A stretch of DNA of 64,000 bases from Magnolia sinica (lineage: Eukaryota > Streptophyta > Magnoliopsida > Magnoliales > Magnoliaceae). A model generated the notes under the pieces. That model made no database searches, was not told where the DNA came from, and saw only the letters and a program-made list of their open reading frames with translations. Shown piece by piece: positions 1 to 11,962 of the stretch (its first letter is position 1; each line of letters begins with the position of its first letter). A program made the translations under genes and the position numbers. Location of the stretch: NCBI RefSeq assembly GCF_029962835.1, contig NC_080573.1:39363001-39427000 (forward strand), given 5' to 3'.

Positions 1-25
1 TACGCTTCTGGCAGCGCTTGTCTAG

Positions 26-108
26 CACTAGTAAAAGAATATGCCGGCATTTTTAGGGGGTTTTACTAGTGGTTTTAGCCACTGGTAAAAGTCCTTTGTT
101 TTGTAGTG
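26..108. mobile_element. Short CACTA-type terminal segment
   Basis: The segment begins CACTA (26-30) and ends TAGTG (104-108), the signature termini of En/Spm (CACTA) transposons. Between them are inverted motifs built on GCCGGCATTTTTA and on ACTAGTGGTTTTAGCCACTGGTA, like CACTA subterminal repeats. Its reverse complement starts CACTACAAAACAAAGGAC, close to a usual CACTA end. It is either a tiny CACTA derivative or the end of a larger element whose rest has been lost. No 3-bp target duplication is visible (TAG on the left, TGA on the right). The same segment, with both termini mutated, opens the second repeat copy at 4698. Confidence 0.55.
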
Positions 109-1123
109 TGATCACTAGAGCACTTAGCATGTGCACCCCATTAGGCAAAATGAACTAAAAAGGAAAAAAAAAAAAAACTTTCAAACTCTCAGAGAGTGTG
201 ATTGATGATATTTGCAATACCCTGCCATGACCAATTATGTAGAGTTACTTGTGATATGTACGAATATGCATGAAGTATTCAAAAATCTGTAAATATACAT
301 GGAGGAAATTTCTCGATAAATGTAGCCAGGACGTATCAGGTGGTGCCGTGTACTACTTGAGAGGCCGATGGAGAAACGATCATGCTCGAACAATTATATG
401 ATAGGTGACAAGAGGAGAAGCAAAAGAAGCTAGAACATGGGCATAATCTAGAGAAAAGTAATAGAAAATGGTTATGAAAATCGTCCGAAAGTGAGAAATA
501 TTTAGAATAAATGAATTAAAGCTATAAATGGAAGAGGAATGAGATGAAGCAAAGAGTCTCGTATTAACTCAAACAAACCAAATATATCTTTCAATTATCC
601 TATCGATTTAAATTCCATAGTGTAATATTTTACTTACCTTGTTAAGCAAATTTCACTTATTAGTGTAATGTTTACTTTCCAAGCTTATCGTTTTACATTC
701 CGTAGTGTAATCCGTAGCAGTAACTGAGTAGTTGGTAAGCTTTAGCTGTAATTTGAGTTTATACCCATTCGTTGGATTCAGTTCATCCATTGAAAAGGTG
801 TTCATCAGCTGTTCTTCATGATCGATTGTAGGATCTCTTTTCCATTTTATTCTGATATGTATTGAAAAGTCCTTTCATACAGAAGGCAAAGGTGCAACCC
901 ATCATTAAAGGATGAACCTCACCCTCTGAATATCACTTGATTCGATTTTACACAGTAAGCGAGTGGCTAAATAGGCGACCGATTTCTTTAAATTTCGATC
1001 ATACACTATGTATCTGCCTTTTTTGGCGCTTGAGGTCATTGTTGTTCAGTTTAAATTGAAGGTACAATTTCAATTCTATCGCGCCCGTGCACCTATTCCA
1101 AAAAACAATGGCAAACAATTTTC
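109..1123 (+). mobile_element. 5' LTR/leader region of the outer Tat-like element
   Basis: This AT-rich stretch has no credible coding region. It directly precedes a primer-binding-like site (1124) and a gag start (1177), so it is inferred to be the 5' LTR and leader of the outermost retrotransposon. The LTR boundaries are not resolved, and a 3' end near ...GGCAAACA (about 1117) is only a guess. An almost identical stretch lies at 4781-5792 in copy B. The matching 3' LTR would lie beyond the right edge of the window. Confidence 0.45.
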
Positions 1124-1140
1124 TGGCGTGCCCGGTGGGA
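1124..1140 (+). promoter_or_regulatory. Putative primer-binding site of outer element
   Basis: TGGCGTGCCCGGTGGGA has the TGG start expected of a site that pairs with the CCA end of a tRNA, where minus-strand DNA synthesis begins. It sits 37 bases before a gag-like ATG. The identical motif is at 5793-5809 in copy B. The tRNA was not identified. Confidence 0.5.
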
Positions 1141-1176
1141 CCCTGTCTCTAAATTACCAGTATAGTATTGCCAATA

Positions 1177-1228
1177 ATGAATAGAAGTGCCCTTGTTGTC
1201 GAGGTTGAGCCCTCTACACCAACCGCAC
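1177..1228 (+). pseudogene. gag start of outer Tat-like element (piece 1)
   Basis: An ATG at 1177 opens a frame of 17 codons ending in a Ser-Thr-Pro-Thr-Ala-type tract. It is then cut by solo LTR1 at the duplicated target CGCAC (1224-1228). When LTR1 and one target copy are ignored, the same frame continues in register at 11963 with a proline-rich tract. This is the N-terminus of the structural polyprotein. The frame in piece 2 has several stops, so the gene is dead. Confidence 0.6.
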
Positions 1229-3280
1229 TGTCACGCCCCGAACTTGGAAACCCGGCTCACAAAATTTTCGATCACCGAATCCAGCGCCGACAGCCTCCAT
1301 AGTACCCCATTCTTGGCTCCCAGCACCCATACGCCAGGTTCCGATCCTGGGATCCTACAAAGAGGATTTCAAACATGATTTGATTCGTAATTAGCATAAC
1401 CACAAGTATACCCAGATCACAAAGGCAACATCAACATCATATATCCACTAATAGAAACTTTGAATACAATACTGAAAGGAAAAAAAATACATATGTCAAA
1501 ATAAAATCGAAGCTCCATAAGTCAGCTACATACTCCAAGCTCCACGCTGCTGCAACCTAAAATCACCTACACGCATCTATCATGCATAAGCTTATAGAAA
1601 TCTTAAAGGGTGGTGTAAGTGTGTGCACGAGGTAAGTGTCAAGTATTCAATACAATGTCATAAGCCTACAATACCAGAAATACTGGTAATCCATAAATTG
1701 TACAATATCGGAATAAGCAGAAATACTGACAAGATCATAAATTATCAGAGTAAGCAGAAATACTGACAAGATCATAAATCATACGATAACAGAATAATCA
1801 GAAATACTGGCAAGTCCATGAGTCATACAATATCAAAGTACGCAATACAGTTCAGCTATGCAAATGAGAAGTCATAAAGAGCCAAATATCAAATGTCGAG
1901 AATGCAATGTAATGTACAATTCCTTATGTGTTTACAAATACATCAGCCGTATATAGAAAATGCAGAAACACAGTAACCCAAAATGTCATATGCCGAGAAT
2001 GTAATGCAATATGCGGTGCGAATGAAATGACCATGCTGGAGTGTGAAGTCGGGATTATAGTACGTAGTATCGCAGGCTGTGGGGTCCATCACAAGGAACT
2101 TCTATCTAAACCAGTCTCATACCTAAATTTGAATAGTCAGACTCAATGTGGTAAACTCCTGATCTCAGGTTAGTCGCGCGCCCCAACCGAAATCCTGGCC
2201 ATTGGAAAGGTACACATAATGAATAGTTACGCACCACCAACCCGAGTGGATAGTGAATGAATGAATATATAACTCCTGCTCAATATATCCACATATCAGT
2301 ACGGTTCATCTCTGGAATCATCACCGGGGTTTAGTACACTCCAAATGGCACTGCCGCTCTCACAGCCGCACAGTCCAAGTGAACATAAGAAACCTCACTA
2401 TCCGCCTGGCCAATAGTCTGTCAATACCTATTCGGCACATCGATAGCGGACCCATTCACGAACTAGTCAAACTCAGCCTAGTAATGCCCCTTATGCTTGG
2501 GTGGGTAAGGCCACACCCCCTCCCAACCGACCACGACACAGTGGGAGACGCGGCATCCTGGTATTCGGCAGTCGAGCGCTCATATATCTACTCGGTCTCG
2601 ACATTGGGGTGTCCTTTATTACCAATAGAGTTTAGGGATTTTCATCCAAGGCCATCTATGGCAGCCCGATACTAAAATAAATTTTCGGTGTCCCGTCTGG
2701 CTATCCACGACATGCATGTGGAGGCTACGGCCCTGATGTCGTTAGGGCGTACAGTAATCATAATGCAACGTGCATGAGTCATACAATCTAGTCATGCATC
2801 AATTCTGCACATACCATGCGCTCATGCGAGATAACCTCTGCCTATCAAGGAGTCTCATAACAACATGCTCAATGACATGTGCAATGATCAACCACCTCTC
2901 ATAACAAACATGCAGATGATGCGTGTGGGCATGTATCATAATGTTATGCTATCACATACTCATAATCGGTATCAATAACTAGCATTGACCATCGACCTCG
3001 ACAATGTGGACATTTAACCAACATTGCCCTCCTGGCATGGCCCTCATAGAGCCTAACATACAATGGACCCATGGCCCCACACGAGGGCCAATTATACAAC
3101 ACCATGGGCCTCACTCAAGAACTTAATACACATCATGATGGGTCTCACTCATGGGCCACATATACATCAAGTGGGTCACATCTCACGGGTCTAATATACA
3201 CGACAAGTGGGCCCTACACATGGGCTTCAAATACATCAAATAGGCCTCATCCTATGGTCCTCATATGTGTCAAGGTGGGT

Positions 3281-6200
3281 TGTAACGCCCTGAAAATTGG
3301 GGGTCGTGCATACGTTCGACTCCCGAGTTCCCGGGGTCACTTATAACCAATTTTCATTAATATGCATTTAATCCATTTTAGTTGCGCAGCCTGGAATTTC
3401 CTGGAATATGAAACATAATCACACAAGTCTACTAAAATGAAAGAGATTTATGATATATAGAGGTCTAAAAATATGAATGGGTCGCACAGGGCGTTGCCCA
3501 ACAGAAACAACAAAAGAATATTATATCCCAAAAATGATAAGGCTGAGCCCACTACTCAGCAATCCCGATCCTGCCCATCAAGCCGATGGAGAGTGGTCCA
3601 TCAACTGGAAATAAGATAACTCATCCTCCTCGTCAAAGCTCGCCTCGCCAAGCTCCTCCAGTCCTGAGTCACCTGCATCTATGAACGGGTCTAGTTGGTG
3701 TTTTAAAACACCGTCCCAGAGTGGAAGTGAGTGATCAACTCAGTGGGTGCTATTAGCCATAAGTTGTAACAAGCATCAATTATAATAAGAATTTAATGAA
3801 AAGTAATCAATCATAAACATCTATCTAGTCTTGTTAATGCGCATGCATGCAGGATGATATGATGTATGCCCTCGCCACAACACTCCCTCGAGCGACTCCA
3901 TCTAACGATCGCGTATGACAACACTCCCTCAGTGCGACCTCGACTGCCGAGTCACCAACCTAGCTAATGCCATGCAATGATGATGTTAACCGGGTTCTTA
4001 GTTAAGTTTATTCATCCAGCAGATTTGGGAATCTGATACACCCCACGTATTAAATGCTCTGAACTAGTTGCGAGGCCAAGACCCCCCAATGTGTGAGGCC
4101 AAGACCCCGCAATCCTTGATCCCGTCGGGTTTCCTCCATCCCCGACTTCAAGCACATGGGGGGTGCTGAATGTGGGATCGCTCGCGGTCACTACGGGGAG
4201 GCACGTCACCCCAGCGTAGGCCGACAGCTCGGACATAGTGTTCCATTCCACCATGCCCAGCTCACGAGACTGGATCAATATTCCATCCGGTATCGATAGG
4301 CTACAACGGTGGTAGGGTGTTTCAGTTTCCATACATATGTGAGCAAACAAGGTTAACAAACTGGGTAGGTCAGCCAGTGGACTAAACCGCACGAGTCCAG
4401 GCAAGTATGTGGCGGAACGACATCAGGTACAAGCGACCCATGTAGTCTAACTACTGCCGCCCACACATACTCGCCCCAACCCATGAGTTTAGCCTCAAGG
4501 TGGTCCTACCAACGGAACCAACTCTACTCTCCTCATGTTCCTGACTAACCCAAGGGTAGGAATAATGATTTATAGCATGCTAACTACTAATGTAACATCA
4601 AACATATTCAACACTATGTTCTCATGTTGCTCAACATACAATTCAAATTTCTCTAGCAAGCAAACTATTAATATCATGAATAAGGTGTATGTGTGTGCGC
4701 TCGTAAAAGAATATGCCGGCATTTTTAGGGGGTTTTACCGGTGGTTTTAGCCGACGGCAAAAGTCCATTGTCTTGTAATGTGATCACTAAAGCACTTAGT
4801 ATGTGCACCCCATTAGGCAAAATGAACTAAAAAGAAAAGGAAAAACTTTCAAACTCTTAGAGAGTGTGATTGATGATATTTGCAATACCCTGCCATGACC
4901 AATTATGTAGAGTTACTTGTGATATGTACGAATACTCATGAAGTATTCGAAAATCTGTAAATATACATGGAGGAAATTTCTCGATAAATGTAGCCAGGAC
5001 GTATCAGGTGGCGCCGTGTACTACTTGAGAGGCCGATGGAGAAACGATCGTGCTCGAACAAATATATGATAGGTGGCAAGAGGAGAAGCAAAAGAAGCTA
5101 GAACATGGGCATAATCTAGAGAAAAGTAATAGAAAATGGTTATGAAAATCGTCAGAAAGTGAGAAATATTTAGAATAAATGAATTAAAGCTATAAATGGA
5201 AGAGGAATGAGATGAAATAAAAAAGTCTCGTATTAACCCAAACAAACCAAATATATCTTTCAATTATCCTATCGATTTACATTCCATAGTGTAATATTTT
5301 ACTTACCTTGTTAAGCAAATTTCACTTATTAGTGTAATGTTTACTTTCCAAGCTTATCGTTTTACATTCCGTAGTGTAATCTGTAGCAGTAACTGAGTAG
5401 TTGGTAAGCTTTAGTTGTAATTTGAGTCTATACCCATGTGTTGGATTTAGTTCATCCATTGAAAAGGTGTTCATCAGCTGTTCTTCATGATCGATTGTTG
5501 GATGTCTTTTCCATTTTATTCTGATATGTATTGAAAAGTCCTTTCATAAGGAAGGCAAAGGTGCAACCCATCATTAAAGGATGAACCTCACCCTCTGAAT
5601 ATCGCTTGATTCGATTTTACACACTAAGTGAGTGGCTAAATAGGCGACTGATTTCTTTAGATTTCGATCATACACTATGTGTCTACCTTTTTTGGCGCTT
5701 GAAGTCATTGTTGTTCAGTTTAAATTGAAGGTACAATTTCAATTCTATCGCGCCCGTGCACCTATTCCAAAAAACAATGGCAAACTATTTTCTGGCGTGC
5801 CCGGTGGGACCCTGTCTCTAAATTACCAGTATAGTATTGCCAATAATGAATAGAAGTGCCCGTGTTGTCGAGGTTGAGCCCTCTACACCAACCGCACTGT
5901 CACACCCCGAACTTGAAAACCGGGCTCATAAAATTCTTGATCGCCGAATCCGGCGCCGACAACCTCCATAGTACCCCATTCTCGGCTCCCGACACCCATA
6001 CGCCAGGTTCCAATCCTGGGATCCTACAAAGAGGATTTCAAACATGATTTGATTCATAATTAGCATAACCACAAGTATACCCAGATCACAAAAGCAACAT
6101 CAATATCATATATCCACTAATAGAAACTTTGAATACAATACTGAAAGGAAAAAAAATACATATGTCAAAATAAAATCAAAGCTCCATAAGTCAGCTACAT

Positions 6201-9200
6201 ACTCCAAGCTACACGCTACTGCAACCTAAAATCACCTGCACGCATCTATCGTGCATAAGCTTATAGAAAGCTTAGAGGGTAGTGTAAGTGTGTGCACGAG
6301 GTAAGTGCCAAATATTCAATACAATGTTATAAGCCTACAATACCAGAAATACTAGTAATCCATAAATTGTACAATATCGGAATAAACAGAAATACTGACA
6401 AGATCATAAATCATACAATAACAGAATAATCGGAAATACTGGCAAGTCCATGAGTCATACAATATCAAAGTACGCAATACAGTTCAACTATGCAAATGAG
6501 AAGTCATAAAGAGCCAAATATCAAATGTCGAGAATGCAATGTAATGTATAATTCCTTATGTGTTCACAAATACATCAGCCGTATCTAGAAAATGCAGAAA
6601 CACAGAACTCAAAATATCATATGCCGCAGATGTAATGCAATATGCGGTGTGAATGGAATGACCATGCTCGAGTGTGAAGTCGAGATGATAGTACGTAGTA
6701 TCGCAGGCTATGGGATCCATCACAAGGAACTTCTATCCAAACCAGTCTCATACCTAAATTTGGATAGTCAGACTCAATGTGGTAAACTCCTGATCTCAGG
6801 TTAGTTGCGCGCCCCAACCAAAATCCTGACCATTGGGAAGGTAGACATAATGAATAGTTATGCAACACCAGCCCGAGTGGATAGTGAATGAATGAATGAA
6901 TGAATGAATATACAACTCCTACTCAATATGTCCACATATCAGTACAGTTCATCTCTGGGATCATTACCGGGGTTTAGTACACTCCAAATGGCACTGTCGC
7001 TCTCCCAACCGCACAGTCCAAGTGAGCATAAGAAACCTCACTATCCGCCTGGCCAATAGTCTGCCAATACCTATTTGACACGTCGATAACGGACCCATTC
7101 ACGAGCTGGTTAAACTCAACCTAGCAATGCCCCCTATGCTCGGGCGGGTAAGGCCACACCCCCTCCCAACCGACCATGATACAGTGGGAGACACGGCCTC
7201 CTGGTATTCGGCACTTAGGCGCTCATATATCCACTCGGTCTCGACGTTGGGGCGTCCTCTAGTACCAAGAGGGTTTAGAAATTTTCACCCAGGGCCATCT
7301 ATTACACTAAATCATTAGAGAGGCAAGATTAACATTTAAGAGAAATAAACATGCAATTCATACAATTCCAACAATGTGTCATCCTTAGGTTCCTTTAGAT
7401 TCTTCCATACAACATATCAAGCAAACAAAATCATTAAACTCCAACTATAGTTGGTGCTAGGCCACCTAAGGATAATAGTCTGCACCTTAAGGGGAGATTT
7501 CCATTTTTTGAGATCTTAGGGTTTGAGGATTTGGGTAAAACCACCATTTCCTAAATCAAAATCAAGAAAGACAACATTAATGCCTAGCAATATACAATAA
7601 ATTGCTCTATTGAAGGAAAATATACCATTCTTACATCCACTTCTTGGCATGGGTGGGTTTGGTGGAGGTTTCCTTGGAGAATGGGTAGAGAGTTGCAAGG
7701 TTGTGCTTCCTTGGGCCCCACCTCCTACCACATACTCCTTTCCTTTCCTATTCCTCTCTCTTTCTCCTCCTTTCTCCTCTTTCTCTTCTCCCTTTTCTCT
7801 CTTCTCTCCTTCCTTCTCTAGGACAAATTCGTATGGGGAGAGGGGTGCCCCAAATGAGGCCCTTTTATAATGCCAGATTTGGTGCAAATGGCCCTAAGTG
7901 CTAGGTTTTTACTATACTAGACCTATGAGAGGGTATTTCTAAGCTCTAGGGCCCACTATGGGGTGTACAAGTCAATATACACCATAGGATAATTAGCACT
8001 AATGATGATCTACGTATGGATATGATCGACCCGTCATTTGGATGCGCCGATCGACAGATATGATGAGAAGTCTGTTCAACGGCCGCCGATGGTCGATCGG
8101 GACCGCGGCTATACGGATATGAGTAGGGAAATATCCTCACTCTATGTGTGAAGTTTGGTCGCAAACCGACGGTCCAAAATCCTCAACTTTACATGAGAGT
8201 GGACGACTCAATTCACTTAAGTTCTAACTCCTTCCTTTAGGGTATTTGCACTTCTCATGCACTCGTCCTTCAGCTCAAGTTGACCGGTTCTGGACCGTAC
8301 CCAGGTCCGATTCCCGCGATGGACGTCAAGCCCAATGAGACGGACATTATTCTATAGTTTTGGAACTAGTGGTCCACCAACGAGCGGTCTAGAGCTTGTT
8401 TGGATAACCGGGGCAGTTCTGGTGGCCCTCTGACCATGAAACTTATAGGATAGGTGCTCCATGGCCCGATGAAGGGCCATGTAAAATTTAGGGATGATCA
8501 GATATGGGGTTTGGTCGCACGGGTCTGATTCGCGATCAACGGTCACCATGCCACGATCGGGTCCTAGAGTTTGTGGACAGGCGTAGAAAAATACATTAGA
8601 CCCTCATCGTAAATTATGAAGAAATCTGACGGCTGAAATGTCTTACATTTCAGTTTTATTTACACGTGCCAGATTCTAATTTTGGCATTGGTGGGGCGCA
8701 TCTGGCAAGTGCCAGATTCCACTTCTGGGTGTCCACTGGGTCTGTGGTTCGCGATGGTCCACAAGCCCAGTGAGTTTTATGGTTTTCTAAATTTTTAGAT
8801 TTTTCTGACCTTCCCGCGTCGCGGTACAGCCCGCACGGGCTATCGCTAGGTGTAAACGGCCATCTGGCTTGGAGGCCCGCACCAGGTTCTATCAGGACCT
8901 GTCTAGCCTAATCAATTGGGCTAATCTTGGTCTAGTTTATTTGTGATACCTCACTATGAGTAGCTTAAACGAACGATCCTGTGGCAAATCCTACGTGGAT
9001 GCCCCAGGACACTGTTCTGGTTGGACGGGACGTTACACTACACCTGATGTTCAAATGATCGGGAGAATTTATTGGTCAGACTGGTGCGATTCTTTACTGG
9101 TACCACCCCTGTATATACTAACATTGAGTGCTAATGGTTATTAAGTAATATTTAGGTTAATTAAAAATTTTTTTAAAAAAATTGATGGATTTTTGGAAAT

Positions 9201-9229
9201 CCAAAACAGTGAAAATCCAGGATGTTACA
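3281..9229 (+). mobile_element. Solo LTR2 (gypsy) nested in LTR1, near-perfect TSD
   Basis: It starts TGTAACGCCCTGAAAATTGG and ends AATCCAGGATGTTACA, flanked by TGGGT (3276-3280) and TGGGC (9230-9234), a 4/5 match. Host sequence on both sides shares the same 'gggcctca...catgg' style, as expected for one broken locus. Repeat copy B (4698-7302) interrupts it. Without copy B the LTR is about 3344 bp, almost the same as solo LTR4 (3347 bp). A pyrimidine-rich tract lies at 7735-7815. ORFs in this stretch are not credible genes. Confidence 0.8.
4698..7302 (+). repeat. Copy B of the 2.6-kb direct repeat, inside LTR2
   Basis: This is the same composite as copy A: a mutated CACTA end (CGCTC for CACTA, TAATG for TAGTG), the outer-element leader with its primer-site motif (5793-5809), the gag ATG region, then the LTR1 start at 5898. 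Because it carries the outer-element/LTR1 junction, it was copied after LTR1 inserted. Because it splits LTR2, it arrived after LTR2 too. No target duplication is visible at its edges (GTGTGTG on the left, TACACTA on the right). It has one fewer ~45-bp tandem unit (about 6325-6485) than copy A. A run of TGAA repeats sits at about 6886-6907. Confidence 0.85.
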
Positions 9230-11962
9230 TGGGCCTCAACAACGGGTCTCATACACATCAAGACAGGCCTCAAATAACGGACCTTGATTACATCAAAATG
9301 GGCCTCAACCCATGGACCCCAAATACATCACAATGGGCCTCAACCCATGGGCCCTAAATGATGCAAGTGGGCCACATCACATGGGCCATATGTATATCCA
9401 ATGGGCCACACCCACATATAGGTGGTCCACTTGATCCTAGATCTGCCCCATTCTTCTGCTCATACCATAAAATGAGCTCTTAAAATGGTTTAGAGGGTTG
9501 GGATGCAACACATGCATCATGGTGGGTCCCACTGTCATTGGACAGTATGAATAAAACACACATCATTATGGGTTCCACCGTTCACCTGGACAGTGGAAAT
9601 AAAACACAAATATCACTGTGGGCTCCACCGTCAGCCTGGACGATGGGAATAAAACACATATATCATTGTGGGTCCCACGTGGGGCCCACCATAACGTTTG
9701 CTTTCCATCCAACCTAGTGATAAGGTCACACGAACCCAGATGAATAGGGAAACAAATTTCATACTGATTCAAAACTTCTGTGGTGACCCAAAAGGGTTTC
9801 AATGGCAGTCGTTCAATCACCGTTGTTTCTTATGATGTGGGTCACCTGAGCCATATTTATAGTTGATCTTTAAAGGAGGCCCACTTCAGGAAGTGGCCCA
9901 CCCAATGAACGGTGTGGATAATTAACATACATCATGGCGGGGTCCACGTGTGGTGTCAGCCCAGTAATGCTTCCACCCTCACCGTCACTGGACAAAACGT
10001 CCAGGGACTTACTCTTTTTTTTTTCTTCTTCTTCTTCTCTTTCTTCGTTTATTTTTATCTTATTCTACTATGTGGGGCTCACTAGTGGATAATCCATTCC
10101 GTCTATTATATCGACCAACTCTTTATGGACTAAAGGAGTCTAATGATGGATAGGTCCACCACTTATACACACAACAATAGGTATTAGAAAGTTTCAACAA
10201 TGGGACTTTGTTTCCCTCGGTGCGGTCCACTAAGAACTAAGATTTGTCTCATTTTTCAACTCATAGCCTAATATTACATGGGGAAGGTGGTGGACGGCAT
10301 GGATTAAACAAATACATCAAGGTGGGGTCCATGGTTGGGACGCCCCCACCCCACGTTTGCATGGTTGACGCGATGGGTGCTCCTACTACCACCATCGGTT
10401 GTGGTGTGGTCCACCTAATGGTTGGATCGAGTAGATTTCTGGGCTCCACGGCTAAAATGTGCTAGAAAATGGACGTATGGTATGGATCTAAGAAATACAT
10501 CAATATGGGTCCCATGAGTGAAAACTCACTCCAAACCTCCCATGCAAAAAGTAAGAAATGACGTGGGTAGCCACCCCCTTAGCATTTGTGGTATGGCACA
10601 CTTGGAAATCGAATTGGCTTCACATTTCGGCTCAACACCTAAAATGGGTTAGGGAATGAAATGGACGGCGTGGATTGGGTGCATACATCAAGGTGGGGTC
10701 TACATGAACAGCCTTTCCTAATAGCTTTGAACCAAAGCTAATATTATTTTTTTTTTCCACTTAACGTCCAGCATCCCTGGACACTGGACGGTTTGGGCTC
10801 ACACATATATAAGGTGGGCCCTGCTCATGTGGGCCACCAAATGATGGATGGTGTGGATACAACACATATAAAGTGGGCCCCACCAATAGATAACTTGGAT
10901 AAAATGCATGCCTCATGGTGGGGTCCATCTAAGTGGGCCACACGGCCACATCATAACACATAAAAAATATGAAAAAGAGAGGGAAAGAGAGATAGAAAGA
11001 GAGAGGGACACGTGTGATGGAGGGCTCCGCCTCCATGAGCCCTCCCATGCATTTAATCATACATCAAGTGGGTCTCAATAAATGTGGGCCCATCAAATCA
11101 AAGATCAACAGTGGAGATTCTGTCTTCACCAAAATGGAAGGTCTAGGTGACCTCTTTCAAACTTAGAAAGTAAACATCATGATGGAGTCCATGGAGAATG
11201 GCCCCATCATGGAATGATAATGATAATCAAGGTGGGCCATCGGCCACATCTTAGGGTCCAAAGTGAGACCCATACCATTGATCGGTAGGCCTCACTTGGC
11301 CCATCATAAAAATATTAAAACTAGCCTATAGAAGCACCCACCTCAAGATTTCTTATTCATTCTTCCATCAACACGTTATATAGCTCTAAAGAATGTGATC
11401 CAACGGTTGAGATGAGGCTTGAAGGGTGGGATTAGGAGATAGGAAGGTGGGCCACACAAGCTCTCCCATGGAAGCTTGCTTGGACGTGGGATGCTTGCTT
11501 AGAGAATGAGAGAGATGAGAGAGAGAGAGGTGTGAGAGAGAGAGAGATGGGTGTGATGGGTGTGATGTGTACTTGTGTAAGAGAGTTGACTTTAGGGGAG
11601 GGGTGGTAATACTTGGGGATGGGTGAGTGATGGAGTGTGATGTGTACTTTGATTGATGGGATTGATGGGATTGATGTGATGGATTCTCGGGATTACAACG
11701 GGCGGCGTTTTCCTCGAACTGAACACGGACCCACATATCCTAGCAAGGGTATCACCTCAGCGAGCGAGACGTGGCGTCAGAACCACGGCGACGGTGCAGT
11801 CGTGAAGGTATAGGTCTCAGGTCGAGCCGACTCTGAAAAATGGGATACGACTCAGGGTCGCGTGCAACTGTCGATTACAGATCGCGAGTCGCCAGAATTC
11901 GACCGAGAGGACCGCGAAAGCCAACAAAACAGTACGGGCTAGGATACGTGCCTTACACGCAC

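Larger units (their letters stand above)
26..2659 (+). repeat. Copy A of a 2.6-kb direct repeat
   Basis: This stretch recurs at 4698-7302 in the same orientation with scattered substitutions. It is not one element. It joins the CACTA-like end (26-108), the 5' region and gag start of the outer Tat-like retrotransposon (to 1228) and the first 1.4 kb of solo LTR1 (from 1229). Homology starts exactly at the CACTA terminus and stops at the shared octamer CCATCTAT (2652-2659). Between about 1660 and 1850 lie degenerate tandem units of about 45 bp containing AGAAATACTG; copy A has one unit more than copy B. Confidence 0.85.
1229..11957 (+). mobile_element. Solo LTR1 (gypsy), TSD CGCAC, with nested LTR2
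   Basis: It starts TGTCACGCCCCGAAC and ends ...GTGCCTTACA, flanked by the perfect 5-bp duplication CGCAC (1224-1228 and 11958-11962). It interrupts the outer element's gag with the frame kept in register. The TGTNACGCC start resembles Del/Tekay-type chromovirus LTRs. No internal gag-pol lies between the ends, so it is a solo LTR. Subtracting nested LTR2 (3281-9234) leaves about 4.8 kb. The 9.2-11.3 kb part is dense in GTGGGCCCCACC-like and 'catggatg/tacatcaa' motifs and has a GA-rich run near 11.52 kb. No credible gene is present; short ORFs here are chance. Confidence 0.8.

Noticed and set aside
4012-4404. A 130-codon minus-strand open stretch
   Set aside because: It lies fully inside LTR2 and shows no recognisable motif; long LTRs of this family give chance ORFs.
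26-7302. Copies A and B read as paired LTRs of one retrotransposon
   Set aside because: The copies do not begin TG or end CA, share no target duplication, enclose no gag-pol, and contain the junction of two other elements.
7516-7904. Pyrimidine/purine-rich open stretches near 7.7 kb
   Set aside because: Three frames are open because of biased composition within LTR2, with no family similarity.
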